Assembly (NCBI GenBank): GCA_005503215.1
Contig: SCNS01000016.1
Location: forward strand, 50,754-114,753
DNA: 64,000 bases
Origin: Sphingomonadaceae bacterium 3R27C6
Lineage (GTDB): Bacteria > Pseudomonadota > Alphaproteobacteria > Sphingomonadales > Sphingomonadaceae
Direction: 5' to 3'
Each line of letters starts with the position of its first letter. Within the stretch, counting starts at the first letter, position 1. The translations under genes and the position numbers were made by a program. This document shows positions 25,327 through 35,391 of the stretch, piece after piece. Under the pieces are notes generated by a model, which was not told the origin of the DNA, searched no databases, and worked only from the letters and a program-made list of their open reading frames with translations.

Positions 25327-25692
25327 ATGTCACGCATCAAACGCGGCGTCACCACGCGCGCCAAGCACAAACGCGTATTGGAACAGGCGAAGGGCTATTA
25401 TGGCCGTCGCAAGAACACCATTCGTGTCGCCAAGCAGGCGGTCGAAAAGGCTGGCCAGTACGCCTATCGCGACCGCAAGGTTAAGAAGCGGAATTTCCGC
25501 GGTCTGTGGATCCAGCGCATCAACGCCGCGGTCCGCGCCGAAGGCCTGACCTATTCGCAGTTCATGCACGGCGTGAAGCTGGCCGGGATCGAGCTCGACC
25601 GCAAGGTCATGGCCGACCTCGCGATGAACGAAGGCAATGTCTTCGGGGCGATCATCGCCCAAGCGAAAGCGGCGCTGCCCAAGGCAGCCTGA
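25327..25692 (+). CDS. rplT: 50S ribosomal protein L20
   Basis: A 121-residue large-subunit assembly protein ([20 protein letters not shown]), 13 bp after rpmI. The N-terminal extended arm binds 23S rRNA helices, and the globular C-terminal domain ([21 protein letters not shown]) is also the mRNA-repressor domain in other bacteria. It is followed by a strong terminator, so the operon ends before pheST. Confidence 0.97.
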   Translation: MSRIKRGVTTRAKHKRVLEQAKGYYGRRKNTIRVAKQAVEKAGQYAYRDRKVKKRNFRGLWIQRINAAVRAEGLTYSQFMHGVKLAGIELDRKVMADLAMNEGNVFGAIIAQAKAALPKAA

Positions 25693-25720
25693 CGCTTTCT
25701 AGCCAAGGCAAACGAAACAA

Positions 25721-25748
25721 GGGCGGTCCTGCCGGGGCCGCCCTTTTT
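25721..25748 (+). terminator. Intrinsic terminator of rpmI-rplT
   Basis: GGGCGG (25721-25726) pairs with CCGCCC (25738-25743) and is followed by five T residues, 28 bases after the rplT stop. Confidence 0.85.
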
Positions 25749-25783
25749 CTTTGGGATTTTTCACGGAATCGGGACGCGGGCCG

Positions 25784-26023
25784 CTACTGCGTGCCGTTGC
25801 AGGCCTGTCCGCTGATCACCGTATAGCGCTCGGCCCGTGCCATGCAGGCATTGCTGAAAGTCTTGCGCTTCCCTCGCTTCACCGCGCAGACCGGCGCATA
25901 TTCCTGCGTACAGGCCATCGGCCTTTCGGGGCGCGGACGTTCTGGATGGGGCATGTTTTCCATGCATCCGGTCGTGAGGAAGATGGTGACAAAGCCAATA
26001 GCCGGCAGCGCGGAAATTTTCAT
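25784..26023 (-). CDS. Kazal-type protease-inhibitor-like lipoprotein
   Basis: A 79-residue exported protein. A signal peptide ends at the lipobox LTTGC (Cys20). A Pro/Arg-rich linker (residues 24-35) leads to a compact four-cysteine domain with Cys38, Cys46, Cys60 and Cys75: C-TQEYAPVC-AVKRGKRKTFSNAC and a final Cys. The 'EYAPVC...YSNAC'-type spacing is the Kazal serine-protease inhibitor signature. AAGGGGAG precedes the start. It may protect envelope proteins from serine proteases, and the same window encodes two secreted serine peptidases. Inhibitory activity is unproven. Confidence 0.8.
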   Translation of the reverse strand: MKISALPAIGFVTIFLTTGCMENMPHPERPRPERPMACTQEYAPVCAVKRGKRKTFSNACMARAERYTVISGQACNGTQ

Positions 26024-26467
26024 GGCAACTCCCCTTCAATCCGGCCCCTGCCGGATTTCGGGATGGTGATCCGCAATCCGGCCGGTTGCAAGCCCCGTCG
26101 GATCATCGCGCAAACTCAGGCCGGTGTTGTGCGAGGGCCCTTCAAAGGAAGAGGCGGCGCCGGACTCTCGCCCCGCACCGCCCCGACAATGGTTCCAGTG
26201 GAAACCATCGCCCCCCGCCCGATCCGAATAGCCGTGGGTCGCAGAAAGCTGACGGCCGGAACGAAGCTCGGAAAATCAGTCGTCTGTTTCAGGTCCCCGC
26301 CAAGCCCCATCCCCTTGGCGTCACGCGGCGATTCTCCTCACACGCCCCCTCCGGAGCGGACCACGCAACTATGCCGCAGCCGCCGCGTATAAAATTGTAA
26401 GAACCCGACAAATATTGACGCCGGGGCATTGTTTTTCATGCACTTCGCCATCTAGGAATGGGACAGC
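26024..26467. other. 444-bp intergenic region without a recognised gene
   Basis: It lies between the divergent starts of the Kazal lipoprotein and the AraC regulator. No convincing ORF, RNA gene or terminator is seen. The last 80 bases become AT-rich (ATAAAATTGTAAGAA around 26389), which may mark the AraC gene promoter. The rest is unexplained. Confidence 0.5.
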
Positions 26468-27370
26468 ATGCCGCACAGCGACGCATCTCCTCTTTTCCCG
26501 GCCGGCGCGCGCGTCGCCACGCGCTTCTTTCCGCTGTCGCCTGCCCTGCGTCCCTATGTCAGCACCATCTATCTGAGCGAAGTCGCCGGAACCGACGGCA
26601 GCCGGGTCGAGGATTATCTGCACCCCGAATGGGCGAACCTGCGATTCGTCGAGGGCGACCGGCCGCTCGCGGCGATCGGTGACAGCCCGGTGGCCCCGAC
26701 GCCCCGCTTCGTCGCCACCGGTCCGACGAGCACGTCCACCTATTTCGCGGCGGGCAATATGCGCGCCTGGGGCATCGGCATCCTGCCAATGGGCTGGGCG
26801 AAGTTCATTCCCTTGTCCGCCGAAGACCTGGCCGACCGCATGACCGACGGCGGCACCCATCCGGCCTTTGCTCCCTTTGCGCCGTTGCTGGGCGCCTTGC
26901 GGCAAGTGAATGATGTCGACGCCGCGGCGGCGCTGATCGACGCTTATGTCTGCGCCCTTCTCGCCGACGCGCCGCCCGACGATCCGGTGATCCTCGCCGC
27001 GCATCGGGCGCTGGTCGACGACGAGGTGACGAGCGTCGCCGACCTGTCGGCGAAACTGTCGCTTTCCGAACGCTCGATCGAGCGACTGTGCCACCGCGCC
27101 TTCGGCTTTTCGCCCAAATTGCTGTTGCGGCGCCAGCGCTTCCTGCGCTCGCTCGGCCGGTTCATGCTCGACCCGTCGATGGCGTGGATCGATACGATGG
27201 ACCATCATTATTACGACCAGGCGCAATTCACGCGCGACTTCCAGCGCTTCATGGGAATGAGCCCGCGCGACTATGCCGCGCGGCCCAAGCCGATATTGGG
27301 CGCCGCGGCGTTCGCGCGCGCCGCCGCCGCGGGCGCCGCGGTGCAGGGCCTGCACAAGCCGGCCGGATAG
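26468..27370 (+). CDS. AraC family transcriptional regulator
   Basis: A 300-residue regulator. The N-terminal ~150 residues form a sensor domain without a recognised ligand motif. The C-terminal double HTH runs from about residue 175 (VADLSAKLSLSERSIERLCHRAFGFSPK) to the second helix pair YYDQAQFTRDFQRFMGMSPRDY. An Ala-rich tail follows. It is separated from the flanking genes by 444 bp and 144 bp, so it is probably transcribed alone. Its target is unknown; the divergent Kazal lipoprotein gene is the nearest candidate. Confidence 0.9.
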   Translation: MPHSDASPLFPAGARVATRFFPLSPALRPYVSTIYLSEVAGTDGSRVEDYLHPEWANLRFVEGDRPLAAIGDSPVAPTPRFVATGPTSTSTYFAAGNMRAWGIGILPMGWAKFIPLSAEDLADRMTDGGTHPAFAPFAPLLGALRQVNDVDAAAALIDAYVCALLADAPPDDPVILAAHRALVDDEVTSVADLSAKLSLSERSIERLCHRAFGFSPKLLLRRQRFLRSLGRFMLDPSMAWIDTMDHHYYDQAQFTRDFQRFMGMSPRDYAARPKPILGAAAFARAAAAGAAVQGLHKPAG

Positions 27371-27514
27371 CCCCGTTTTCCGCCAAGTGACTTGACCCGC
27401 GCGGCGCGTTCGGTGCAAGCGGCAGGCGACGGACGCGCGGCTCGCCGCCCTATCCAAAGAACCAGAGAAATGCAGGCCGGCAGCGCCAGCGCCGCCGGAA
27501 CAGGACGAACGACA

Positions 27515-28633
27515 ATGAGCGATATTCAGGCCATTCAGACCCGGCTGGTGGGCGACATAGCGGACGCCGCCGACCTCGATGCGATCGAGGCGCTGCGCGT
27601 GTCGGCGCTCGGCAAGGCGGGGACGATCACCGCGCTGCTCAAGACGCTGGGCGGGATGACCCCCGACGAGCGGCAGGCGAAAGGCCCCGAAATCCACGCA
27701 CTGCGCGAAACGGTCACCGCCGCGCTCGCCGCGCGCAAGGCGGCGCTCGATGCCGCGGCGCTCGACATCAAACTCGCCGCCGAAGCGATCGACATGTCGC
27801 TGCCCGCCGACGCGGCGCCGCGCGGCAGTGTGCATCCGGTCAGCCAGGTGATGGACGAGCTCGCCGAAATCTTCGCCGACATGGGCTTTGCCGTCGCGAC
27901 GGGACCCGAGATCGAGGACGACTGGCGCAATTTCACCGCGCTCAACATTCCCGAAACGCATCCGGCGCGCGCGATGCACGATACCTTCTATTTCCCCGAC
28001 CAGATGCGCGGCGGCGCCGATGCCGGTCCGGGCGAAGGCGGCCGCATGCTGCTGCGCACGCACACCTCGCCGGTGCAGATCCGCACGATGATGTCGCAGG
28101 AGCCGCCGATCCGCATCATCGCGCCCGGCCGCGTCTATCGCAGCGACAGCGACGCGACGCACACCCCGATGTTCCACCAGGTCGAGGGCCTCGTGATCGA
28201 CCGCGGCATCCACATGGGCCACCTCAAATGGACGCTCGAAACCTTCCTCAAGGCCTATTTCGAGCGCGACGACATCGTGCTGCGCCTGCGCCCCAGCTAT
28301 TTCCCCTTCACCGAACCCTCGGCCGAGGTCGACGTCGGCTATAAACAGGAAAAGGGCCGGCGCATCGTCGGCGGCAACGGCGACGACGACGGCCATGCGT
28401 GGATGGAACTGCTCGGCAGCGGCATGGTCAACCGCCGCGTCATCGCGAACTGCGGGCTCGACCCCGATGAGTGGCAGGGCTTCGCCTTCGGGGTCGGCGT
28501 CGACCGGCTCGCGATGCTCAAATATGGCATGGATGACCTGCGCGCCTTCTTCGACGGCGACCTTCGCTGGCTGTCGCACTACGGGTTCGGCGCGCTGAGT
28601 GTGCCCACGCTCAGCGGGGGGATTTCGGCATGA
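27515..28633 (+). CDS. pheS: Phenylalanyl-tRNA synthetase alpha subunit
   Basis: The 372-residue catalytic subunit of the alpha2-beta2 enzyme. After an N-terminal coiled coil come the class II motifs: motif 1 around [22 protein letters not shown], motif 2 in [10 protein letters not shown] and motif 3 in [17 protein letters not shown]. The phenylalanine site residue is Ala in the block [14 protein letters not shown] region typical for the family. The ATG at 27515 is chosen over in-frame upstream starts because [11 protein letters not shown] aligns with the family. No Phe-rich leader peptide is seen upstream. Confidence 0.96.
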   Translation: MSDIQAIQTRLVGDIADAADLDAIEALRVSALGKAGTITALLKTLGGMTPDERQAKGPEIHALRETVTAALAARKAALDAAALDIKLAAEAIDMSLPADAAPRGSVHPVSQVMDELAEIFADMGFAVATGPEIEDDWRNFTALNIPETHPARAMHDTFYFPDQMRGGADAGPGEGGRMLLRTHTSPVQIRTMMSQEPPIRIIAPGRVYRSDSDATHTPMFHQVEGLVIDRGIHMGHLKWTLETFLKAYFERDDIVLRLRPSYFPFTEPSAEVDVGYKQEKGRRIVGGNGDDDGHAWMELLGSGMVNRRVIANCGLDPDEWQGFAFGVGVDRLAMLKYGMDDLRAFFDGDLRWLSHYGFGALSVPTLSGGISA

Positions 28634-31017
28634 AGATCACCCTCGACTGGCTCAAGGAGCATCTCGACACGAGCGCGAGCGTCGACGACGTCGTCGCGAC
28701 ATTAAACCGCATCGGCCATGAGGTCGAAGGCGTCGAGAACCCCGCTGAGAAGCTTGCGGGTTTCCGCGTCGCGAAGGTACTCACCGCCGAACGCCATCCG
28801 CAGGCCGACAAGCTGCAGGTGCTCACCGTCGACACCGGCGACGGCGGCGCGCCGCTGACCGTCGTGTGCGGCGCGCCCAATGCGCGCGCGGGCCTGATCG
28901 GCGTGCTCGGCCTGCCCGGCGCGGTCGTGCCCGCGAACGGTATGGAGCTGAAGGTCGCGGCGGTGCGCGGGGTCGAATCGAACGGCATGATGTGTTCGAC
29001 GCGCGAACTCGAGCTTGGCGACGATCATGACGGGATTATCGAACTGCCCGCCGACGCCCCGATCGGCACGCTCTTCGCCGATTACAGCGGCGCGGGCGAT
29101 CCGGTGATCGACATTTCGATCACCCCGAACCGGCAGGACTGCATGGGCGTGCGCGGGATCGCGCGCGACCTCGCCGCCGCGGGGCTCGGCACGCTGAAGC
29201 CGCTCGATATCCCGACGATCGTCGGCGAGGGTGCGCCCGCGACCGAAATCGCTACCCTCGATCCCGAGGGCTGCCCCGCCTTCTTCGGCCGCACGATCAG
29301 CGGCGTCACTAACGGCACCGCCCCCGAATGGATGCGCCGCCGGTTGGAAGCGGTCGGGCAGCGCTCGATCTCGGCGCTCGTCGACATCAGCAATTATGTG
29401 ATGTTCGACCTCGGCCGCCCGAGCCACATCTATGACCGCGCCCAGCTGACCGGCGCACTCGCCGCGCGCCGCGCGAAAGACGGCGAGACGGTCACCGCAC
29501 TCAACGGCAAGGACTATGTGCTCACCGACACGATGACGGTGATCGCCGACGATCATGGCGTTCACGACATCGCCGGCATCATGGGCGGCGAGCATAGCGG
29601 GTGCAGCGAGACGACGACCGACGTGCTGATCGAGGTCGCCTATTTCACCCCCGAGCGCATCGCGCTGACCGGCCAGGCGCTCGCGCTGACGAGCGACGCA
29701 CGCAGCCGCTTCGAGCGCGGGGTCGATCCGGCGTTCCTCGACGACGCGACCGCGATCGTCACCGCGCATGTCCTCGCGATCTGCGGCGGCACGCCCTCGG
29801 CCGTCACGCGCGCGGGCGCGCCGCCCGCCGAGGTGAAGACGGTCGATTACGATCCGGCGCTGTCGGCGACGCTCGGCGGCATCGCGATCGCCCCCGAGCG
29901 GCAGAAGGAAATTCTCGGCGCGCTCGGTTTTTCGGTGATCGAACAGGGCGGCCGCTGGCTGGTCGCGGTGCCGAGCTGGCGCCGCGACGTCGACGGCGCC
30001 CCCGACATCGTCGAGGAAGTCACGCGCATCACCGGCTTCGACGCCGTGGCATCGGTCCCGCTGCCGCGTACCGACGGCGTCGCAAAGCCGACCGCGACCG
30101 CCGAACAGCTTACCGAACGCCGCGCGCGCCGCGCCGCGGCCGCCGCGGGTTTCGACGAAGCGGTGACCTGGTCGTTCATCAGCGAAGCCGATGCCGCGCC
30201 GTTCGGTGGCGGTACGTGGAGCCTCGCCAATCCGATCAGCGAAGACCTGAAAGTCATGCGCCCGTCGCTGCTCCCCGGCCTGCTCGCCGCGGCGCAGCGT
30301 AACCAGAATCGCGGCGCGAACAGCATCCGGCTGTTCGAGATCGGGCGGCGCTATCTGTCCGACGCCGAGCATCCGACGCTCGCCATCCTGATGGCGGGCG
30401 ACAAAAGCGCGCGCGGCTGGCAGGCGGGCAAAGCCGCGCCGTTCGATGCGTTCGACGCCAAGGCGGCGGCGCTCGCGTTGCTCGAAGCCGCGGGCGCGCC
30501 CGCCGACCGGTTGCAGGTGATGGAGGCGGTCACGCCGGGCAACATCTGGCACCCCGGCCAGTCGGCGACGCTGCGGCTCGGCCCCAAGGCGGTGCTCGCC
30601 GAGTTCGGCGCGCTCCACCCGCTGCTGACGCGCGCGTTCGACGTCGACGGCCCGGTGATGGCGGTGCAGATCTTCCTCGACGCGATCCCGGCGAAGCGCG
30701 CGAGCGGACCCGCGCGCGCGGCGTTCACCCCGCCCGCGCTGCAATCGGTGCGCCGCGACTTCGCCTTCCTCGCGCCGACCAGCCTGACCGCCGCCGATCT
30801 GGTGCGCGCGGTCCGCGGCGCCGACAAGGCGGCGATCGTCGATGCGCGCCTCTTCGACCGCTTCGCGGGACAAGGCGTGCCCGAGGGTCAGGTGAGCCTC
30901 GCGATCGAGGTCGAGCTGCAGCCGCTGGAGAAGAGCTTCACTGAGGTCGAACTGAAAGCGATCGCCGACAAGGTGGTCGCCGCGGCGGCAAAGGTCGGAG
31001 CTGCGCTGCGCGGCTGA
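28630..31017 (+). CDS. pheT: Phenylalanyl-tRNA synthetase beta subunit
   Basis: The 795-residue beta subunit. In order it has an N-terminal tRNA-binding (EMAP-like) domain ([20 protein letters not shown]), the B3/B4 editing domain (about 200-400), B5 and the catalytic-like core, and a C-terminal anticodon-binding FDX-ACB domain ([21 protein letters not shown]). Its ATG overlaps the pheS stop as ATGA, which ensures balanced translation. Length is standard. Confidence 0.97.
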   Translation: MKITLDWLKEHLDTSASVDDVVATLNRIGHEVEGVENPAEKLAGFRVAKVLTAERHPQADKLQVLTVDTGDGGAPLTVVCGAPNARAGLIGVLGLPGAVVPANGMELKVAAVRGVESNGMMCSTRELELGDDHDGIIELPADAPIGTLFADYSGAGDPVIDISITPNRQDCMGVRGIARDLAAAGLGTLKPLDIPTIVGEGAPATEIATLDPEGCPAFFGRTISGVTNGTAPEWMRRRLEAVGQRSISALVDISNYVMFDLGRPSHIYDRAQLTGALAARRAKDGETVTALNGKDYVLTDTMTVIADDHGVHDIAGIMGGEHSGCSETTTDVLIEVAYFTPERIALTGQALALTSDARSRFERGVDPAFLDDATAIVTAHVLAICGGTPSAVTRAGAPPAEVKTVDYDPALSATLGGIAIAPERQKEILGALGFSVIEQGGRWLVAVPSWRRDVDGAPDIVEEVTRITGFDAVASVPLPRTDGVAKPTATAEQLTERRARRAAAAAGFDEAVTWSFISEADAAPFGGGTWSLANPISEDLKVMRPSLLPGLLAAAQRNQNRGANSIRLFEIGRRYLSDAEHPTLAILMAGDKSARGWQAGKAAPFDAFDAKAAALALLEAAGAPADRLQVMEAVTPGNIWHPGQSATLRLGPKAVLAEFGALHPLLTRAFDVDGPVMAVQIFLDAIPAKRASGPARAAFTPPALQSVRRDFAFLAPTSLTAADLVRAVRGADKAAIVDARLFDRFAGQGVPEGQVSLAIEVELQPLEKSFTEVELKAIADKVVAAAAKVGAALRG

Positions 31018-31053
31018 TCTTTGCGGCGGCGAGGAAGAAGGGGAGAGTTTGAT

Positions 31054-32013
31054 ATGGACACCCGCCACCTCGTCGACCGCGAGATCGCGCCGATCATCGA
31101 CCTCTTCCCGCGGGTCGATCTCGACGCGGCGCCGATCGCCCAGATTCGCGCCAGGGCGGCGGAGACCTATTCGATCCTGCCGCAACCGGTCATCGCGCCC
31201 GAAAGGCTGCTCGTGCCGTCGATCCATGGCGGACCCGACATCCCGGTGTTTCTGTATCGCCCGGCGGAAACGCGCCCGGGCGGCGGCGCGATCCTGCACA
31301 TCCATGGCGGCGGCATGGTGATGGGATCGGTCGAACAGATGCAGGCGGGGCCCGCCGCGCTGGCGGCCGCAGCAGGCGTTCCCGTCGCGTCGGTCGAATA
31401 TCGCCTCGCTCCCGAACACCCTTTCCCCGCGCCGCAGGAAGATTGCCATTCGGCGCTGACGTGGCTCGCGGGGCAAGCCGATGCGCTCGGCTTCGACGCG
31501 GGCCGGATCATCGTCGCGGGTGAGAGCGCGGGCGGCGGGCTGGCCGCGGCGCTCGCGATCATGGCGCGCGATCTCGGCGGCCCGGCGATCGCGGGCCAGC
31601 TCCTGACCTATCCGATGCTCGATCACCGGACCGGCGGCGATGCCTGTCCGTACCAGAATCCCACAACCGGCGAATTCATCTGGACGCGCGCGAGCAACCG
31701 CTTCGGCTGGCGTGCGCTGCAGGGCGACTACAAGATCGACGACGCCCGGCGCGGCTGGTTTTCGCCGAGCCTTGCCGACGATCTGTCGAACCTCCCGCCC
31801 GCCTATGTTGCGACCGGAAGCCTCGACCTCTTCTTCGACGAAAATCTCGACTATGCGCGCCGGCTCGTCGCGGCGGGCGTGCCCGTCGACCTGCACAGCT
31901 ATGCCGGTGCGATTCACGCGTTCAACGCAATCCCCGACGCCGCACTGTCGCAGCGCTTCAACGGCGGGCTGCTCGCGGCGGCGGCGATCATGGCGGGGCC
32001 CTCAGGCGGCTGA
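31054..32013 (+). CDS. Alpha/beta hydrolase, hormone-sensitive-lipase type esterase
   Basis: A 319-residue carboxylesterase of the HSL (family IV) group. The oxyanion motif is HIHGGGMVMGS, the nucleophile is in VAGESAGGGLAA, the acid is in TGSLDLFFDEN and the His in YAGAIHAFNA. ATG 31054 has GGGGAG upstream. It lacks a signal peptide and so is cytosolic. It follows pheT by 36 bp and could be co-transcribed, but no functional link is evident. It likely hydrolyses short-chain esters. Confidence 0.9.
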   Translation: MDTRHLVDREIAPIIDLFPRVDLDAAPIAQIRARAAETYSILPQPVIAPERLLVPSIHGGPDIPVFLYRPAETRPGGGAILHIHGGGMVMGSVEQMQAGPAALAAAAGVPVASVEYRLAPEHPFPAPQEDCHSALTWLAGQADALGFDAGRIIVAGESAGGGLAAALAIMARDLGGPAIAGQLLTYPMLDHRTGGDACPYQNPTTGEFIWTRASNRFGWRALQGDYKIDDARRGWFSPSLADDLSNLPPAYVATGSLDLFFDENLDYARRLVAAGVPVDLHSYAGAIHAFNAIPDAALSQRFNGGLLAAAAIMAGPSGG

Positions 32014-32083
32014 AGGGCAAGCATCTTGCGATATGGTTTTGGTGAAACAATGCCCTATATCGAACCCAAGATGAGGGACGGAC

Positions 32084-32635
32084 ATGCCCGGCCATAGCCA
32101 TTATCAGCTTTTCGAAACCGCCTCCGGCGTCGCAGCCGTCGGCTGGACGCGCACCGGCGTTATCAGCTTTCGCCTGCCCGCGCCGACTACGGCCGAAGCC
32201 GAGCGCGCCATTTTGCGCCGCCAGCCCGACGCGGTGCATACCGAGCCCCCGGCCGAAATAGGGACCGTCATCGACGCGGCGATCCGTTATTTCGAAGGCG
32301 AGCGGATCGAGTTTTTCGACATACCGATCGATCTGGGCGAACAGCCGCCCTTCTTCGCACAAGTCTATGCTTTGGTACGCAAGCTCGGCTGGGGCGAAAC
32401 GACCACCTATGGTGCCGTCGCACGGGCGCTGGACGTGGGGCCAGAACATGCCCGCGCCGTCGGGCAGGCGATGGCGACGAATCCCGTGCCGCTGATCATC
32501 CCCTGTCACCGCGTCATGGCTGCGGGTGGCGGAATCGGCGGGTTCTCCGCGCCGGGCGGCTCGCAATCCAAGGCGCGGATGCTCGAACTCGAAGGCGTGC
32601 CCCTTCCCCCGGTGCAGCAAGGGTTCGACTTCTAG
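32084..32635 (+). CDS. ogt: Methylated-DNA--protein-cysteine methyltransferase
   Basis: A 183-residue O6-alkylguanine repair protein. The acceptor is Cys141 in the conserved IIPCHRVM. The HTH recognition region is GETTTYGAVARALDVGPEHARAVGQAMATNP with the Arg finger, and GGIGGFS follows the active site. The N-terminal domain is of Ogt/AGT type without the Ada regulatory zinc domain. The stop overlaps the convergent glnD stop (CTAG, 32632-32635). Confidence 0.94.
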   Translation: MPGHSHYQLFETASGVAAVGWTRTGVISFRLPAPTTAEAERAILRRQPDAVHTEPPAEIGTVIDAAIRYFEGERIEFFDIPIDLGEQPPFFAQVYALVRKLGWGETTTYGAVARALDVGPEHARAVGQAMATNPVPLIIPCHRVMAAGGGIGGFSAPGGSQSKARMLELEGVPLPPVQQGFDF

Positions 32636-35391
32636 GCCGCGACCGCGTCCTCGCTGTGGCTCGTCGCCGCTTCGAGCAGGCGTTTCTCGAGGCTCTTCAC
32701 GCGCGCCGGGCTGTCGATCTTGTCGCCGATCAGGTCGGTCACATAGAAGGTGTCGACCGCGCGCTCACCGTAGGTCGCTACATGCGCGCTGTGCACCGTC
32801 ACCTTCGACTGGAAGAGCGCATAGGCGAGCTGGTTGAGCAGCGCGGGGCGGTCCTGCGCATTGACCTCGATCACCGTGAAACGGTTCGATGCCTTGTTAT
32901 CGACAAAGACGTTCGGCGCGACGCGGAACGCCTCGGCGCGCGTGCGCGGCAGCGCGCGCGCTTCGAGTTTGGGCAGCAATTTGTGGCGGTTGGCGAGCGC
33001 ATCCTCGATCGCGCGCGTCAGCCGGCCGATCTGCCCCGCTTCGGCGAACGGCCGTCCGAGCGGGTCCTGGACAAGAAAATTGTCGAGCGCGAGCCCGTCG
33101 CGCGTCGTGTGGATGCGCGCATCGATGATGTTGCCGCCAGCGAGGTGGATTCCGCCCGCCATGCGGTAGAATAGCCCCGGATGGTCGGCGGCGAGCACCA
33201 TCACCAAGGTCGCGCCGCGGTCGTCGTCGGGAACCGCGGCGATATGCAGCGGCGCGTCGCCCGCCTGCCGGATATGGACGAGGTTGGCGGCGATGACCTC
33301 GACCGGTTCGGCGATCCAATAGCTTTCGGGAAGGCGTTTCGCGACCTTGTCGAAGGTTTTTTGGTCGAAGCCGAACTGCGCCGCGACCGCTTCCTTCTTG
33401 CTTTCGATCCGCGCCTCGCGGCCGCGCTGCTTGTGGCCGAGGCGCAGCACCTCTTCGGCGGCGTCGTAAAGCTCGGTGAGCAGCTGACGTTTCCAGCCGT
33501 TCCACACCCCGGGGCCGACCGCGCGAATGTCGACGACGGTGAGCACGAGCAGCAGTCGCAGGCGTTCGGGCGATTGCACGACCTGCGCGAAATCGAGGAT
33601 CGTCTTGAAATCGGCGAGGTCGCGCTTGAACGCGGTCGCCGACATCAGGAGGTGATAGCGCACGAGCCACGAGACGGTCTCGGTCTCCGCCTCGTTCAAC
33701 CCGAGCCGCGGGCAGACGCGCAGCGCCAGCTCTGCGCCGAGCACGCTATGGTCGCCGCCGCGCCCCTTCGCGATGTCGTGGAGCAGCACCGCGACATAGA
33801 TGACGCGCCGCGAATGGATCTGGTCCATGATCGCGGTCGATAGCGGATGGTCGTCCTTGAGCCGGTTCTGCTCGATGTCCGCGAGAAGCCCGATGGCGCG
33901 GATCGTATGTTCGTCGACCGTATAGTGATGATACATGTCGAACTGCATCTGCGCGACGACGCGTCCGAAATCGGGAACGAAGCGGCCGAACACCCCCGCC
34001 TCGTTCATCCAGCGCAGCACCGTTTCGGGATCGCGTGGGGACGTCAGCACGTCAAGGAACAGCTCGTTCGCGCGCGCGATGCGGCGCACCCCGCGCGCGT
34101 CGATCAGCTTCGCATCGTGGCGCGCCTGGCGCATCGCCTGCGGATGGATTTCGAGACCATGCTTGTCGGCGAGCGCGAAAATCTCGACCAGCCGCACCGG
34201 CTCCTGCTGGAAAAAGTCGTCGCTCGGCAACGCGAGCCGGCCGCGGTCGAGCACGAAGCCGTGAAGCTTGCCCGGGCGCCGCCGGATCGTCGGCAGGAAA
34301 CGCCGCCCGCGCGCCGCCATCTGGTCGTCGAGATGCGCGAGGAAGGTGCCGGTGACGTCGCCGACGCTTTTCGCGTGGAGGAAATAGAGCTGCATGAAGC
34401 GCTCGACCGCGCTCTTCCCGGGCCGGTCGGCAAAATGCATCCGGCGCGCGATTTCAGGCTGGAAATCGAAGGTCAGCCGGTCCTCGGCGCGGCCCGCGAG
34501 GATATGGAGGTGACAGCGCACCGCGAGCAGGAAATTTTCGGCGCGCGCGAACTGCCGAAGCTCGCGCCCCGACATCAGCCCCGCATCGACCAGCTCGGGC
34601 ACGGTACGCACGCGGTGGATGAACTTGCCGATCCAGAACAGCGTGTGGAGGTCGCGCAGCCCCCCCTTCCCTTCCTTCACATTGGGTTCGACGACATAAC
34701 GCGAATCGCCCATGCGCTTGTGGCGCTCGTCGCGTTCGGCGAGCTTTTCGGCGACAAAGGCTCGCGCATTGCCTGCGACGACCTCGGCATCGAAGCGCGC
34801 CGACGCCTGATCGTACAGCACGCGGTCGCCCCAGATGAAGCGCCCTTCGAGCAGCGCCGTGCGGATCGTGAGGTCCTCCTTTGCGGCGCGCACCATCTCG
34901 TCGAGCGAGCGGCTCGAATGGCCGACCTTCAGCCCGAGATCCCACAAAGTATAGAGCTGCGCCTCGATCACCTGCTCGGTCCAGCTCGTCTGCTTGAACG
35001 GAGTGAGGAAGCCGATGTCGATATCGCTGTGCGGCGCCATTTCGCCGCGGCCGTAACCGCCGACCGCGATCAGCGTGATGCGCTCGCCCGCCGAGCGATT
35101 GGCCGACGGATACAGATGACCGGTGGTGAAATCATGGCTGAGGCGGATGATCTGGTCGATCAGGAATGCCGTCGCATTGGCGGCGACGCGCCCCGACGAG
35201 GGGCGTTCGAGCAGCCGGCGCTCGATCTCGGCGCGGCCATCCTCGAGCGCACCCTTGAGCAGGTCGACCATCGCGCGGCGGCGTTTGCCCGTGTCGCTCG
35301 TTTCACCGGCGATCTCTTCGAGCCGCCCCGACAGCGCGCGGCGATCGATGATCGCGCGGCGCTGGTCGAGATTGTCGAACAGGTCGCTCAT
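32632..35391 (-). CDS. glnD: Bifunctional [protein-PII] uridylyltransferase / uridylyl-removing enzyme
   Basis: A 919-residue nitrogen sensor that uridylylates PII under nitrogen limitation and deuridylylates it when glutamine is high. The nucleotidyltransferase domain has GGYGRGEM (111-118) and HSDIDIG (121-127). The HD domain has LLHDIAKGRGGDHSVLG. Two ACT domains occupy the last ~200 residues (TLVMVLAADHPGLFYRMAGG and FTVIEVNAQDRPALLNQLA). The start at 35391 is chosen because MSDLFDN aligns with the family and overlaps the mutS stop as ATGA. A further upstream in-frame extension is Arg-rich mutS antiframe. Confidence 0.96.
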   Translation of the reverse strand: MSDLFDNLDQRRAIIDRRALSGRLEEIAGETSDTGKRRRAMVDLLKGALEDGRAEIERRLLERPSSGRVAANATAFLIDQIIRLSHDFTTGHLYPSANRSAGERITLIAVGGYGRGEMAPHSDIDIGFLTPFKQTSWTEQVIEAQLYTLWDLGLKVGHSSRSLDEMVRAAKEDLTIRTALLEGRFIWGDRVLYDQASARFDAEVVAGNARAFVAEKLAERDERHKRMGDSRYVVEPNVKEGKGGLRDLHTLFWIGKFIHRVRTVPELVDAGLMSGRELRQFARAENFLLAVRCHLHILAGRAEDRLTFDFQPEIARRMHFADRPGKSAVERFMQLYFLHAKSVGDVTGTFLAHLDDQMAARGRRFLPTIRRRPGKLHGFVLDRGRLALPSDDFFQQEPVRLVEIFALADKHGLEIHPQAMRQARHDAKLIDARGVRRIARANELFLDVLTSPRDPETVLRWMNEAGVFGRFVPDFGRVVAQMQFDMYHHYTVDEHTIRAIGLLADIEQNRLKDDHPLSTAIMDQIHSRRVIYVAVLLHDIAKGRGGDHSVLGAELALRVCPRLGLNEAETETVSWLVRYHLLMSATAFKRDLADFKTILDFAQVVQSPERLRLLLVLTVVDIRAVGPGVWNGWKRQLLTELYDAAEEVLRLGHKQRGREARIESKKEAVAAQFGFDQKTFDKVAKRLPESYWIAEPVEVIAANLVHIRQAGDAPLHIAAVPDDDRGATLVMVLAADHPGLFYRMAGGIHLAGGNIIDARIHTTRDGLALDNFLVQDPLGRPFAEAGQIGRLTRAIEDALANRHKLLPKLEARALPRTRAEAFRVAPNVFVDNKASNRFTVIEVNAQDRPALLNQLAYALFQSKVTVHSAHVATYGERAVDTFYVTDLIGDKIDSPARVKSLEKRLLEAATSHSEDAVAA

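Noticed and set aside
27371..27514. A possible Phe leader peptide for pheST attenuation
   Set aside because: No Phe-rich short frame or terminator/antiterminator pair could be found in the 144-bp gap.
28702..31917. A 1071-codon open frame antisense to pheT
   Set aside because: It lies entirely opposite a perfectly conserved pheT and the esterase; the Arg/Asp/Gly-rich product is a typical GC-rich antisense artefact.
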